Source: Isoetes taiwanensis (Eukaryota > Streptophyta > Lycopodiopsida > Isoetales > Isoetaceae). Taken from it: a stretch of DNA of 64,000 nucleotides. Each line of letters opens with the position of its first letter. The first letter of the stretch is position 1. Shown one piece after another: positions 1 to 12,469 of this stretch. Both the position numbers and the translations under genes were made by a program. A model generated the notes under the pieces. That model was not told where the DNA came from. It made no database searches and worked only from the letters and a program-made list of their open reading frames with translations. The stretch is from the NCBI GenBank assembly GCA_021234155.1, contig JAJEKV010000010.1, forward strand, positions 17,641,418 through 17,705,417, in the 5' to 3' direction.

Positions 1-383
1 ATTCAGTTTCCTCAACATGTTTCATTCTTGCTTGACTTATTTGCAACACAGCAGTATCCTAACTTACTCTACATAGGCCCCGGAAAAGATAATCATGAGG
101 ATACACGATAGAAGATATATGGATTCCTGGCCAAACATTTTGACTTGCAAACAAGTGTTGCAACATTCTTAGATTATTATGTCGATTTCAATCCTCCTCA
201 TCTTAAAAATGTCTAATAAGTATATTCACCTACATTTTTGTTTGCTATCCTCCTGATATTTAAAAATCTAATCTCCTGATCTTCAAAAATCTAACAGGCA
301 TCTTCACTTGCACTTTTGTTCATTATTTATAGGCATCTCTTTTAACTAGATATTGACCAACATGTATTGCAGCTGGTATCGCC

Positions 384-640
384 CAACATCTACTTGACGC
401 CAGCTTCTACTTGGGGTTGTGGAATGGCTGGCTATTGCATCCAACTGTCTTATATGATGTAAACTTTTAGTTGAAGAATCATAGAGTGAAGAATCACATA
501 TCCCAGTGTGTAATAAGTATCTTAGCATATTGCCTAGCATCTACTTGATGTTGTGGAACGGTGAATTATTGTTTAACTGTCTATCTGATACGAATGTGTT
601 GCAAAGCCAAGTGTGCCCAGCATCTACTTGATGTTGTGGG
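384..640. repeat. Dispersed short repeat, three copies
   Basis: The 21-base string AGCATCTACTTGATGTTGTGG begins near 536 and recurs near 619. A diverged version (ACATCTACTTGACGCC) lies near 385. Spacing is irregular, so this is a small local duplication and not a proper tandem array. No coding potential was seen. The rest of 1-1,048 is AT-rich with no supported gene. Confidence 0.5.
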
Positions 641-1048
641 CAATTTAACTGTTTATGTGATCTAAATGTGTACTTGAAAAATCAATGTCATAGTGTCATA
701 GAACCAAGGTGCAGTTGTGCAATTTCTGAATCTTTTATACGACTATAATTATTGGCACTAGACAAAAGAATAAAAAATGATAAACAACACAAAGAGTTTC
801 CCATTGAAAACCACATCCTATTTATTCTAGGCGTGATTAACAAATACCCATTAGCAATTTTATTTGATCCATGAAATATGGAGGTATATTTTTAGAACAT
901 TTGCAAGCCACAAACATTAATGCAACATATCAAATATATTGCAAACATTAATGCAACATATCAAATATATCAAACCATTTACTCCATTCCACTATATATT
1001 TTAGCAAAAATTGGCCAAAGCCCCATTTCAAATTCATATGGACCTAAA

Positions 1049-1076
1049 GCCCGGCAACGCCGGGCACCATAACTAG
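1049..1076 (+). mobile_element. Helitron 3' terminus (hairpin plus CTAG)
   Basis: A perfect 7-bp stem, GCCCGGC at 1,049-1,055 and GCCGGGC at 1,059-1,065, closes a 3-nt loop. It is followed seven bases later by CTAG (1,073-1,076) and then T. A GC-rich hairpin about 10 nt before a terminal CTRR, inserted before T, is the classic Helitron 3' end. I could not identify the 5' TC end, so the element may be non-autonomous and begin anywhere upstream, including outside the window. No RepHel coding sequence is visible nearby. Confidence 0.6.
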
Positions 1077-2779
1077 TGGTTCTTTAGTTCATGAAAGAGA
1101 AACTACCTTTCCCCATATAAGCCTATAAAATAGTTGAAAATGTGAACATTGACTTATATGGAGATCTCTTATATAGGTTGTATGTCCTTATTGAAAAAAA
1201 ATACAAAGAAAGCTGTTTATTTCTTACTAGCATAAACTTTATATCTGTGTTGCTGCTATAAAGCATTGTCATCTAAGTAGAATAATGTTACATGTAAATT
1301 ATCTTTCATGTATATTATATTTTTCATGGATGCATACCTTTCTTGGCAATATAAATCTCTAGTTGCATGTTAAAGTAGCATGTTATTTCTAAGGTTTTAA
1401 TTTATATAAGCATGCATCACCTCCATGAGACCAATTGTATAGAGCATATATCTCTCACTAGCCTTATCCATTTTGCCCCATAGAATGATACTATGGCTTT
1501 TTAGCTTCGATCACATGATTTTTGAAAGTGTAAGTGGAGGTCCATGTAGGTTCAATTGGTCATAAGTACCTCATAAATTCTCAATCCTTTGTGCTTCAAT
1601 CTTACCCTTAAATTACGCAAGCTCACATAGTCAACTAATTTTCTCCTACAGAGAATCATACAAGTAAACTATATGCGAAAGTTGAGATCAAAATTGATTA
1701 AAGTGATGCCATTATTGATTTTTAAACTTTCAATCATTTGGACCAATGATGGTCTGCAACTGGACTGCAGATAGCAATCTATCTTGATGTTTTATAGAAA
1801 AAGTTTTTCATATTTTTCCTTGGTTCTTTTTGCATTTGTTTCTTGATATGAGATACTTCGACGATGTGATTTTGTAAAGTCACACCTTTAAGGCACAAAT
1901 CTAGAATAAACATGGAAGACATAATATAATTGATGCTATTTATTTTAATACAATCCTCAAGATAATGACCAACAAATATTTTTTGTGAACAAAGTGGTTC
2001 AGAAGCTACTCATGTCCCAAAACTCAACGTGAGATGGACTAACATAAGTATATTATTGATTTTTAAATGGACTATGGACCAGTAATGGGCAGGTACAGAA
2101 ATCATTTTTGATTTTTATTTACCATGTCTTTTACTCTTTTCACGAGCTTGTTTTTGCATTGGTTTCATATTCTTATAAACTTTCATAATGTGATTTTTGG
2201 AGGACAACCTAGAGTCATATGTATCAATGTTACCCATTTGTATAAATTCCCTACAATTAAAATTAGAAGTAAAAGTCAAAACATCAAATTCAAACTCAAC
2301 AAACATTTTTCTAGGATGGAGGACCTCGTGAACTACTTATATGCCAAATTTGAGCTCAAAATTTATCTCCTTCCAAAAGTTGTTGTTTTTATACCACTTG
2401 GGTTTTGCTAGATGTTCTCTATGCATACCAAGTTCTTATAAAACTTTCAACAAAAGAAGTCTTTGAAGAATAATTGACTTCTCAATTGTTTGCTTATGAG
2501 GAAATTTAACACAACACCTGGAATTTATATTGGCAGGAATGAAGAAGTTTGGCATTAGTTGATGGGGTAATTACAATAGTAGGACATTCTAAGAAACAAC
2601 AGAAGCTTGGCATTTGAATTAATGAATTTTGACCTGCTGAGAAACTCTTGGGCAGCTTTAATTCTGCTGAATGACAAAAGACCCACTTAATTCTCGTTTA
2701 TGTTATATTCTATGGTCTAAGAAGACTAGGACAACTGGGAGCCTTGACGACTTGCAAAATGTAATATACAAACTCTAGG
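1077..2779. other. AT-rich non-coding DNA
   Basis: Only short open frames without recognisable domains occur here. A phrase around TTGATTTTTAAA and 'tgatttttggaggacaacct' recurs in diverged form near 1,520 and 2,190, which suggests remnants of an old repeat. No RNA gene, promoter or intact repeat could be supported. Confidence 0.4.
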
Positions 2780-3553
2780 AGATATATTCCTGTCGACTGA
2801 CACCGATCGGACGACCTGTCATTAGCAGTATTGGTGTCTACTAGGGATGCCCTCTCTTCCAACATTGTTTGGCCTCTATATTAACCAATTAGAGGGGTGC
2901 CTTACTGACCATGGGGGTGATGGAGCTCAATTTGTGCACCAGATCATCAGCAGCTATATACACAGATGATGCAAACCTCCTAGACCATACCCCAGAAGCT
3001 ATACAGTAGCATTTACATGCCTTAGATACTTTCTGCCGAGCCACTAGAATGAGGGTCAATTTGGCTAACACTAAGGACTTACTTGTCTCGTCTTCACGCC
3101 AACCAAGGCTTTCCTGCTTCACTTATTGGGGCAAAATGTGGAGGTAGCACACGCCTAGAAGTACCTGAGCATAGAGTTCCCCACTACCACGTAACGGGAC
3201 CCTTCCATTTGGTTATGAATGACCACGGGTTGGAATGCACTCTATCCGATGCAGAACAATAGCTACAAAGCAGAGTTGTATGACTGACTGGCCCATCTGT
3301 CACGATTGTTCAGGGTTTTGGTGGAATCTGTTCTTTTATATGGGGTCCAGGCCTGGGGCTCGGTCATATCCCCGACCACATGGAACGAGCTGAAGCAGGT
3401 ACAGAAAGCCTTTCTGACACAAGCACTTGGGGTGAAATCTGGGGTCCCATATTTGATACTTTTGCAAGAGATAGGTTTCTTGCCTTTTCAGCGGACTGCA
3501 CTTGACCGCCACAATATCTACTTCCAGAAGGTAGCCGGTATGTGCTATGAATA
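2780..3553 (+). pseudogene. Non-LTR retrotransposon RT fragment (copy A)
   Basis: Conceptual translation in shifting frames gives reverse transcriptase pieces. GCPLFPTLFGLYINQLE (about 2,845-2,900) matches the RT motif before the catalytic loop. An eroded YADD region follows (YTDDANLLDH near 2,960). A C-terminal part (FRVLVESVLLYGVQAWG, then TTWNELKQVQKAFL) lies at 3,306-3,553. Stops and frameshifts are frequent. The same family occurs at 7,337-8,015, where the catalytic box reads IYADDVDLLDH. RT in this family copies element RNA at the nicked target. No endonuclease or 3' tail is attached, so this is a dead internal fragment. Confidence 0.7.
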
Positions 3554-3689
3554 ACTGAGTGTAGAGAAGCAAGAGCCAGACTGCCATATAACTGCATCAG
3601 GAAACCCAGTTGGTATAAGAGACTTCTAAGAAGCAAAAAGCAAGCGTTTTTAAGAGCAAGGCAATCTGATTTGAAAGAGCAAATAAAGC

Positions 3690-5672
3690 AAAATGTTTTG
3701 GAACAAATTAAGCAAAAACTCAGGGCAGCCAAATTTAGAGGTAGGCGCTTTGCTAAAGTTAGTGCAAGATATTTATGAGGTGGGCAATCCAGAAGGCATG
3801 CCAATCTTGGCCACTGATGAAGATCTTTTCACTGAAATAGAGGTAAGAGATACGCTATCAGGGATGGAAAATAACAAAGCACAATGATCTGGATGGTCTA
3901 TGTATTGAGCTTTTTAAATGGGGAGGAGATAAAATGCTTTCTATTCTTACAGATTTGCTAAATAAGAGTATCAGACAAGGCCTACCATATAGTTGGAAGT
4001 TAAATAGAGTACACCCAATTCATAAATCAGGGGACAAGAATGTAGTACAGAATTACAGAACCATCCTGATAGGTAACACTTTCGCCAAAATTTTGAGAAG
4101 CTTGCTGGAATACAAGTTGAGCACCTGGGCAGAAGAGAATGGCAAGCGCTCCAATTTTCAAGTGGGCTTTCGGAAAGATTTTAATACGTTATATCATGCA
4201 TTAACACTTAGTGTATTAGTAGAGAAAGCAAAGCACCATCTGCAGCATTGTATATTGCATTTATAGATTTTGCAAAAGCATTTGACACAGTGCAGATGGA
4301 GGAGTTAGGTGACAGAATGGAGCAGCTCGGTCTTCCAGAAAACATAAGAGGAGCTATCTCACAATTGTATGCAGAGGTATTAATCAAATTATTTCGGGAA
4401 GAAATCCTGTGATAAGGAACACTACAGAGGTGCGCCAAGGATGTCCTTTATCTTCTACATTATTCGGCCTCTTTATTGACGAGCTTGAAGAATGGCTACA
4501 TGCATGCTCTTTGGCAGGGACTCAGCTTGGAGCTTACATAGTACAATTATTACTGTATGCTGATGATGTGGTGCTATTGACTTCCAAGAAACATGTGCTA
4601 CAAGAGCATTTGCATAATTTAGCGGCGTTTTGTGTAGCAAGGCAAATGAAAGTAAATGTTGCAAAATCCAAAGTTATAGTGTTCGAGATAAGGGAGAGAC
4701 CAAAGATCATGTATCTAGAGCAGGAAATTGAAACAATGGAGAGTTTTAAGTACCTGGGAATAGATTTCTCCTCAAGATACAACTGGAAGGACTGTGTCAA
4801 AAGGATATCCACAGGCGGGAAAGTGGCGCTCTATGGTATGCTTTCTAAATGTTCTAAACAACATCTCTGCCAAGTTATGGAATCAAATAGAAACAATTTA
4901 GAAGCTATTTTTGAGAAATGTGCTTGGCATAAAAGCTCAGATACCATATACAACTATGCTTGCAGAGGCAGGTATGTTTCCATTAGAATTGAAAGCATTA
5001 TTTCAGACTGTAAATTTCATTCCAAAACGCTTATCCCATCAAAAATGATGGTTTCAGAGCAGCAAGGTTAGATGCATGATTTCAAACCCTGTGCAGGAAA
5101 ATGGGGTCTGAATGATGAAAATTGGCCTAAATGTAAGACAGATGCAAGAGCATTATTAGAAAGACTTACAATGGAATGCTTATGGCAACATCAAGGTAGT
5201 AGAATGCTTCATTATAGAACTCAATGCTTCATTATAGAACTCTGATAAATCACATGGACGAGTATAAGAGCCAAGAGTATTTGTGGTCAGAAATGCCGAC
5301 GCATCTAAAGCATGTCATAGCTCGTTATAGACCAAGCTCGCATAAATTGGGAGTTGAGACGGGCAGATGGTCAAATACTCCACTTGAAGACAGGGTATGC
5401 AGAGCTTGTGATTCTTATAGTGTAGAAGATGAGACACATGTACTGTTGCATTGCACAGCTTACAACGAGATCAGGGAACAATTTGAAATCCAAGCGTCAG
5501 ATCTTCAGTCATTGTTTTCTATCTCTTGTTATGAGTTAGGATTATATTTGAAGGCGGTAAATAGTCATCGTACTTTGATAGTAAAAATATGATGTACTTT
5601 GCTGGTTTTTTAGTGCTCCATGGCCTCTCAAGGCCCTAAGTGAGCAAGACCAAATAAATAAATAAATATTCC
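3690..5672 (+). pseudogene. Non-LTR retrotransposon (LINE) with RT and C-terminal zinc finger (copy B)
   Basis: Reading across frames gives an ordered RT. It has a finger region with SWKLNRVHPIHKSGDK and an NYR motif (about 3,980-4,060), IDFAKAFDTVQ (about 4,265), RQGCPLSSTLFGLFIDELE (4,430-4,490), the catalytic LLLYADDVVLL (about 4,545-4,580) and FKYLGI (about 4,745). The C-terminal part at 5,224-5,592 holds a cysteine-histidine cluster, CRACDSY followed by DETHVLLHC, typical of LINE tails. The element ends in an AATAAATAAATAAAT tail at about 5,655-5,672, which marks the 3' end. No RNase H domain is visible. The exact clade is unclear, Jockey/I-like being my guess. Several frameshifts, including one caused by a 20-bp duplication, make it non-functional. 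Confidence 0.8.
5203..5242. repeat. Perfect 20-bp tandem duplication inside LINE copy B
   Basis: AATGCTTCATTATAGAACTC occurs twice head to tail. Because 20 is not a multiple of three, it shifts the reading frame just upstream of the LINE C-terminal zinc finger. It looks like replication slippage after insertion. Confidence 0.85.
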
Positions 5673-6405
5673 AGTTTTAGGATTTCTATCATGACAATTA
5701 GCATTTAGCCTCAGATGGCATATTCTAGGATAGTCTTGACTCAAAGGGCTAGGATTTAGCCATAAAGCAGGATCTAATCATAAATCTAGACTTGTATAAT
5801 GTGAACCATTGATAAAAGTTAATGGCAATTGCCTATAGATAGATAAATGGCAATGATAATGTTAGTGGTTGTCTCTGTCTCTGTCTCTATATAGCATATA
5901 ATTGTAATGGGATCGATAAAGGGGCAGCTTAAAGGTACCTTATGTAAGATGTTTTCTATGTTTAAGATTGCATACGTGTAAGCACCAAGAAATTTTGGAA
6001 GAATGCAGGTCTTTCTGTTGCAAAGATGTCGGAACGTGCCACTGCTTCTCTTTTAGAGGCATGCTTTGGTTGCATGTTCTTTCGTATAAAAGGAGGAGCA
6101 TGCATAAGTTGAAGTAGTCGCTTATAGTAACATGCGTAGTCTATGGATGGAAGCGGGAGTGGAAGGAGTCGGAAATTGATTACTGGTAGTTATGCGGTAT
6201 CTTCTCGTTTCTTTTGACCTGCAGGGAAGAAGCTTGCTCTTTAGACCAAGTTGTGGTTATACCTTCTTATATAATCTCTCATAAACTTCAAACAACAATA
6301 GGAAAAAAGTCGCAAATTGGATAATATCGTAAGCTCTCAAGGCGACACAACATTTTGAAAAAAATCTAGATAGCACAAAGTGTACAAACAGTTCTTGGCC
6401 AGAAG
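5673..6405. other. Non-coding DNA with a TATA-like site
   Basis: No gene is supported. A (TCTCTG)n stretch lies near 5,873-5,890. A good TATA-box sequence, GTATAAAAGGAGG, occurs near 6,085, but no start codon with coding sequence follows. It could be a relic LTR promoter. Confidence 0.3.
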
Positions 6406-6520
6406 AAAATGTACAAAAGAGAAAAGTAGCTCCACAAGGCTTCAATGAAAATGTACAAAAGAGGGAAGTGACTCCACAAGGCTTCAATGATAATGTACAA
6501 AAGAGGGAAGTGACTCCACA
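6406..6520. repeat. 42-bp tandem repeat, about 2.7 copies
   Basis: The unit starting AAAATGTACAAAAGAG and ending CTTCAATG begins at 6,406, 6,448 and 6,490, the last copy being partial. Because 42 is divisible by three, the reverse strand reads as an open repeat peptide (GVTSLFCTFSLKPC), but nothing else supports a gene. Confidence 0.85.
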
Positions 6521-6656
6521 ATAGGGAAGCTTTTGCACTTAGAGAATCATCGAGGAAGTCTAAACAGAGTTCTCTTTTCTATATTCCTCACCCAAAGACA
6601 AAACAAAGATTGTGGGGATCCCTTTAATGTTTGCTGGATTTGACGATCTTAGAATG

Positions 6657-6938
6657 TTATAGAGCCATTGGGTATAATCTGCCATATGTCTTCCTATTGC
6701 AATTTTGTTTCACACGTAAATTTTGCATAGCACGTTCAAAATTAGAAAGATCTCCAAGACGACAAAAGATAAAATGTGTATCAAGTTTAGTTCGAAGATC
6801 TTGATGAGTTTCTACTTCTAGAGAATCCACTGGGGGCAACTGAAAAAGGATGGCATTTTTGGTGTGAAGCATGTCACATGAACACCTAGACATCCAAAAG
6901 GTGCATTCAAATAATGCTAAGCAAACTAGTGCATACAT
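6657..6938 (-). CDS. Unidentified open frame, doubtful
   Basis: A 93-codon reverse-strand frame contains the phrase KLDTHFIFCRLGDLSNFERA, which has the composition of a real protein and not of AT-rich noise. I do not recognise a family with confidence; it may be an eroded retroelement piece. It has no neighbours on the same strand that extend it, no splice-site support and no start context worth noting. Confidence 0.2.
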   Translation of the reverse strand: MYALVCLALFECTFWMSRCSCDMLHTKNAILFQLPPVDSLEVETHQDLRTKLDTHFIFCRLGDLSNFERAMQNLRVKQNCNRKTYGRLYPMAL

Positions 6939-7336
6939 TCATTTACACTATTGAACATTTCTTTCACTGTGATATTTTCAGATATGTCATCCAGGCAAAA
7001 TAACATGACATAATGGTCTCCATCTTTAACGAATAAGCAGAACAGATATTTGGTCATACTGATAAAATGCCTACAATTCGAAGCACAGCTGATCAAGCAG
7101 CGTACTAAAAAAAGAATCCAAAAATCAATATGGATCCCTCAAGTATTCCACGTCGTCATCGTACAAACTAAGTACATGAATACTAAAAGTAAAAGATTGA
7201 TATTCAAGGAATCAATCCTATTGATTGGTCAACTAAATGCAAGACTTTACTCGACAAAATTGCTAGTCTAAAATCGTCTAAAAATTCTTATAAAGATGTG
7301 TGACATTACATATTATATATTCTACCTACTTGTTTT

Positions 7337-8015
7337 TCATCCGGCAGCTCATCTATGCGGATGATGTCGACCTTCTGGACCACACTTCAGAGGATATGCG
7401 GTCTCATTTAGATGCCCTGGACGCATTCTGTCAGGCCACAGACATGCGCGTCAATCTGGACAAGGATAAGGTGATCCTCATATCATCCTTATGCCACCCC
7501 AGGCCCCCTTTACTAACCTACCAGAGGCAAATTTCGGAGGTGACACCCACCTACAAGTACTTGGATGTTGGGACACATCCATTCGATTGTGTGTGACGAC
7601 AGCCTGGAAAACGCTTTATGCAATGCAGAACAGCAGCCAAAGGGTAGAGTTCTATGATTGGGGCCATCAGTCATATTTGTTCAGGGTACTGATGGAACCC
7701 ATTCTTCTGTACAGGGTCGAGGTCTAGAACCTTGTGGTATCCCTGACGACTTGGAATGACTTAGAGCATGTGCAGAAAGCCTTCTTAACATAGGCATTCA
7801 GGGTGAAACTCACGGTCCCATATCAAATCCTGCTGCAGGAGACAGGATTTTTGCCACTTCAGAGGGCAGACCTTGATAGACACATCGTCAATTTCCAGAA
7901 GGTTCTCAACATGAACAATGCCCGTTTTCTGCACCTGGTTTACACCATAGCAATGGGACCGCAGCGGCTCAAGGCCTGTTGGAAGGACAAGAGAGCTCAG
8001 TGGCTTGCCAGATAG
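7337..8015 (+). pseudogene. Non-LTR retrotransposon RT fragment (copy C)
   Basis: The fragment starts at the RT catalytic motif (LIYADDVDLLDHTSED, about 7,345-7,395). It continues through DMRVNLDKDKVILIS (about 7,440-7,480) and YKYLDVG, and after a frame change through FRVLMEPILLYRVEV (7,680-7,725). A third segment, VPYQILLQETGFLPLQRADL and onward, ends near 8,015. It is collinear with 2,960-3,553 and plainly the same family. The fingers and palm N-terminal half and the endonuclease are absent. At least two frameshifts and an in-frame stop near 7,728 make it a relic. Confidence 0.75.
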
Positions 8016-11000
8016 AATGTGCAGGAGCACAATGGCTGAAGCCCTCCAGGATTAAAATCTGACTACACCAGAAGGCCAAAACAGAAAAGATACTTGGATT
8101 GTCATGGTATGACAACAATAGTTTACTGAAGCAGGAAATGCATTTAAGATTTTCCAGCTATCACATTTGCAATGATACAAATTTGGCATCATAGAAAGGG
8201 CATTGGTCATTCGAACAAAGGGATATTAAGAAAATGCCTTAAGCATACCAGTAAAAAATTGGGTTTCTACAGCTAAAATCGGAAATGCAAACTGCTTATA
8301 CCTGAAGAAAATGTATAGCAAGTCTTGCAGCATCAACATATAGAAGTAGGGGTAACAGTTTAACCCTTTCCCAAGCACGTTTCTCCAAAATTGATTGATC
8401 GCAATAGCTTTCATTTTGATGAGAAAGAAAAACATGATGAAAACTAATCCCCTTGCTTTAGACCGACAAGATCCAGTCTCCAGCAAATGAAGCAGATGCA
8501 CCATGCCCGCATGAGTCCATCACCCAAAACTCCTGATAAAAGTCTCCAAACACCCTAGCTCCAAAAACAAAAGTACGGTGCAATGAAAATCCTATGGCGT
8601 GATACACTGCAATTCAATTAGTTACAAGTAGCAGTAAGGTAGGCTTAAAGGAAGGGATTGGAGAAGTTTGAAGGAAGGAAGAAAATCTGAGAGGGCCAAG
8701 TAGATCTTGTACCCGTTGGGGAAAGAAAAATTGCATGCATAGAACATATTTTGGCAAAAGTTCATTATCTAGTGGAGATTGATGGTGTGTTGTTTGTTCT
8801 CTATGAGGAAATGTTAGCTATGTGGACATTAGACAAGTGTCATCCAAACATAAGGTGGAGCCTTATAACTCTTATCAAAAAGGTATTGGATGAACTGTGG
8901 TTGCTAATGGGATTGGAGTTGTATGCAGTTAGTTGTCGGATGGATTTTCTATTGGTTTATGTGCTCTCCAAGTGAATGCTAGACCTGAGCCATCTGACAT
9001 ATCCATGCACACCGTTTGAAACTCTTCAATGTGCATTGTAAGTACTTGAGAGTATATCCATGCACTCACAATTGGATACGACCAAGAGCATAATGACCTG
9101 ACATGTTTGCATACAAAAATTGAAGATATAGATATAGCCATGTATTTTCTTTTCTCTTGAAACAAAATGCCAACATCATTTTGACGATGACGATGATTTG
9201 TACTATATAGTTGTAGATGGTTATTTGAAATATTAAGACACCAACATGTATGATCTCTTCTTGCTTGGGCTAGTGAACATCCTTAAATGTTCATATTCAT
9301 TCATGCATGAATTTTGTTTGGGCCGTGGGCTTTTGAATGTCTTCATATGTTTCATATATATTTTGGTAAATGGTTTATTGTTCAGGATGATGCATTTTAT
9401 TGGGAAACATGTATTTTTCAAGTCATACATATTACTTGTCGAACAATGGTTAAACATATTCCTAGGAATATGCCAGGATACAATGATCGAGCAACCAAAA
9501 TTTCGAATAGTATTTAGAGCCGTCGATAGTAATCTGACGGCCTTGATTTAGTTGCTCTGTGGCCGTTTTTAACCGTCCCAATACTTTTGTTGATTTTGCA
9601 GAACACTGTCGCTGAAGCAGTCGCTGCTGTGTTTCGGATTTCAGGTGCTGAAGATAACGGTTGTCCAGGTTAGCCTTATCTCATATCTGTCAATCCAGTA
9701 TTATTTGTCCACTACCGAGCTCCTATATGCCCAAGATCATAGAAGAAATAGTTTACCTAGCTTCGGAAGCTTGAAAAATGATCCATTCTTTCATATTCTT
9801 GGCGCTGTTCTAGATAGAAGCATAGCTGTATCTGAACCTCAAAATTAGACCAATGCAGAGCACATCTGTGGAATGAATGTATGTGATGTTTAATTGAATC
9901 AGGACAACATATGCATTTCACTCGGCTGTTCCTTGGTTATTGAAAAAAGTTGTGAGCCTGGACCTCATTATCTTAAGCTTAACTTGAAAAATCTTATTGG
10001 TGAAATGTTCAATTCCTTTTAAACTGACACTTTTTTTTATTTGCTGGTTTTTTTCTACGACATAAGGTTATTGTAGTAACATGTTTGTGATTTTCATTGT
10101 TCATTTGAACTGTACAATTGAACGATACACCTAGCTAAGGCTGTTGCTACTGCTATGACCTGCTTATCACAATGGAAAGTGAAGAAGAGCTTTTTTTCTT
10201 ATCAAATTTCTCTTTTCTTTGCCCATGTATTTTTTAACAAGGCAATATTTTAGTACAGAAGGAGGCTTTAAGCCAAAGGATTAGTATTTGAGAAACCAGT
10301 CTTGCTGGGATTGAAAATTGGGTTAAACTGGTGTTGATAGGATTGAAAAAGAAAGATATAATTAAACTGGTGTTTTGTATTGTGATTTGCTTAGACTATC
10401 TGGACACTTGCCTCTAAATTTGGATTGATCTTTCTTCTATAGGTTTGTGTAATTTGAGTTGAGATTTGACCGCCTGTTTACTTCTAGGAAAACTTCATGT
10501 GTGGTTCATGCTTGCGTGATTGATCAGTTAAATGATTGCAGTTTCTCTTCCATGATGCTGGATTGGCTAACTGATTACCGTTTCTTTTACTTAGTTAAAT
10601 GGTGCATTATTTTTTCTTTTTCTCTTGTACAACCATTTAAGACGGTTGTTTATGATGGAACCTGACAATATAAATGCTTGTCTAAAGTATGCCACATAAC
10701 TGCTTGTCCAAAATATATAACTAAATTGGTCCTAGTAGAATAGCATAGATTTTTTAACGTTCACGGAGACAATAGGCCATGGGCCATGAGGTAGGTACTT
10801 TGTATTTCAATCCATGGGTTGGGCAGCTGTAAATACATACATCTTGTAGAAAGTTGTTGTAAATTATTTGTTAAAACAAGATATGCTTCTTGGATATTGT
10901 ACTTTGGAAGTTTGATGCTGATTAAGGTTTACATTGAAAGGTACTCACAACCACGCAAGTTAACTCGCGTTTCAAACCATTGGTTCATACATGATCATCA

Positions 11001-11166
11001 TTCATCATCATCAACAACATTCAGCAGAATGTTCACTCAAGTCTTACACACTATTAGCGGCTTTGTAACTTCTGACTACCCAAGGTGATAAATTGAACCC
11101 AAAGATCATTTATACTAACATGATTTTTTTTTCCTAATCAGGGTATGTTTGCTTGTTTTGGTGCAG
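8016..11166. other. Non-coding DNA, possibly 5' introns and exons of the next gene
   Basis: No long coding sequence is supported. One short segment, 9,602-9,668, is flanked by a good acceptor (TTGATTTTGCAG) and donor (CAG|GTTAGC). In one frame it reads NTVAEAVAAVFRISGAEDNG, so it could be an upstream exon of the gene at 11,167, but the phase does not join directly. T-rich stretches near 10,030-10,650 look intronic. Confidence 0.3.
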
Positions 11167-12396
11167 ACCTCCTATAAAAGGCGAGCCATCAAAGCGCCTA
11201 ACATGGCGTTTGTGCCTATCAATAATAGCCATTGCAGTCCTAATTTATGCCATGGCTTTAGTATACCAAACTGTGCCTCAATTAGAGACAAGAACAGTGA
11301 GGCATTTTAAAAAGTCATATTTCAATAGGGACTTCACCAACGAGACAAATATCCACTGCCCTTGCAGATTGAAGAACATAAGAATCAGAGATTTCGTTGA
11401 TATTTGGGCCATGAATATAAATGGTTCGGTTATGTTTATAGATGATGCCTTCCGAGCTCCATTTTGTCAACAAGTTTGGAATCCTGACACAGTGGCTGCT
11501 TGCCCTGATACTCTATGGTACTGTTGTGGTATTGATGGTAACTCCGTCCTGCCATCTCCTGCCATGCTTATGCCTGAAGTCTTGGCACGGAATCTATTTG
11601 ACTTCTTGCAAAGTAAGTACTTCTTCAATTCAACTTAACTCAACTCAATTTTTTTCTAGTATTAGTCGTAGTCGTACCTTCATAATCTATGAGTTAATAT
11701 ACTAAATCATTCTTCTTCCTTTGGCCAGAAAGTTGCACAGATCAAGTCAGATTCAATAAGCTCATGCTTTATGCTTTGAACCCTACTAACAGAAATGAAG
11801 AATACCAATCCCAAGACCCATTGGCCCGATCTCTATGGTCTATGATATATGGGTTTATTAGGGACCCTACAAACACTGACGATGGTTACTTTTGGAGTGC
11901 ACCAAAATCCTTTTATTCGTCTGACACACTCACTTTGCTACAAAAGAATTGGGCTTTCAAGATGCAATTGTATTGGAGAACATACATAGACTTATGCGAT
12001 CCGCCCTACTGTGACGAAGTCAACGTGTTGGCTAAGTGGCATAGGTTTTATATCTCCACTGCTCAACTCGGCGGATTGTTTGTTGTCATTCTAATGATTA
12101 TACGTAACATATTCTGGCCAACTCTGGTACTCCTCCTTTCCCTTATTTTATGCTTGGTATTTCATAATGATACAAAAATTTATGGCACGGGGTTTAAGCG
12201 AATGTGAGTTTAATCCATTTTTGTTACAATGCAGGCGAGTTGTCTGCCTCCAGAATCAAACGGAGATACATATCAAACTTCTAGGAGCCAAACACCCAAT
12301 TCTAGGAGCCAAACACCAAATATGACCACAAATCTAACTTATAATACACCGACGGAGGCACAAAGGAAACGTTCAGGCATGTTGGTTGAAGGATAG
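11167..12396 (+). CDS. Spliced gene for a two-pass membrane protein of unknown family
   Basis: Three exons join in frame: 11,167-11,612, 11,729-12,126 and 12,235-12,396 (TAG). The acceptors (TTTTGGTGCAG, TTTGGCCAG, TTACAATGCAG) are good. The first donor (GTAAGT) is strong and the second (CTG|GTACTC) weaker. The 5' exon or exons are not identified, because this exon begins with the last base of a codon. The visible 334 residues have a hydrophobic segment near the N-terminus (LCLSIIAIAVLIYAMALVY) and a cysteine-rich middle (HCPCRLKN, PFCQQVW, LWYCCG, CDPPYCDE). A second hydrophobic segment (LGGLFVVILMIIRNIFW) precedes a short tail with two SRSQTPN repeats. If the second intron is retained, the frame ends at 12,207. 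No lesion is seen and splicing is coherent, so this is the best host-gene candidate. I recognise no family; a membrane channel or receptor-like role would be a guess. Confidence 0.65.
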
Positions 12397-12469
12397 TGGA
12401 TTGTATTTTTATTATGTGATGGTAATGGTGAGGTGATACACCAAAAGAATGGTTCTGGTCTTTGCTCGG

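Noticed and set aside
9246-9551. 101-codon hydrophobic open frame
   Set aside because: AT-rich sequence with overlapping frames on both strands, no homology phrases and no splice support.
12127-12207. Third membrane segment at the end of the membrane protein
   Set aside because: The hydrophobic run VLLLSLILCLVF is T/C-rich intron-like sequence. Splicing 12,126 to 12,235 gives a coherent hydrophilic tail, though read-through cannot be excluded.
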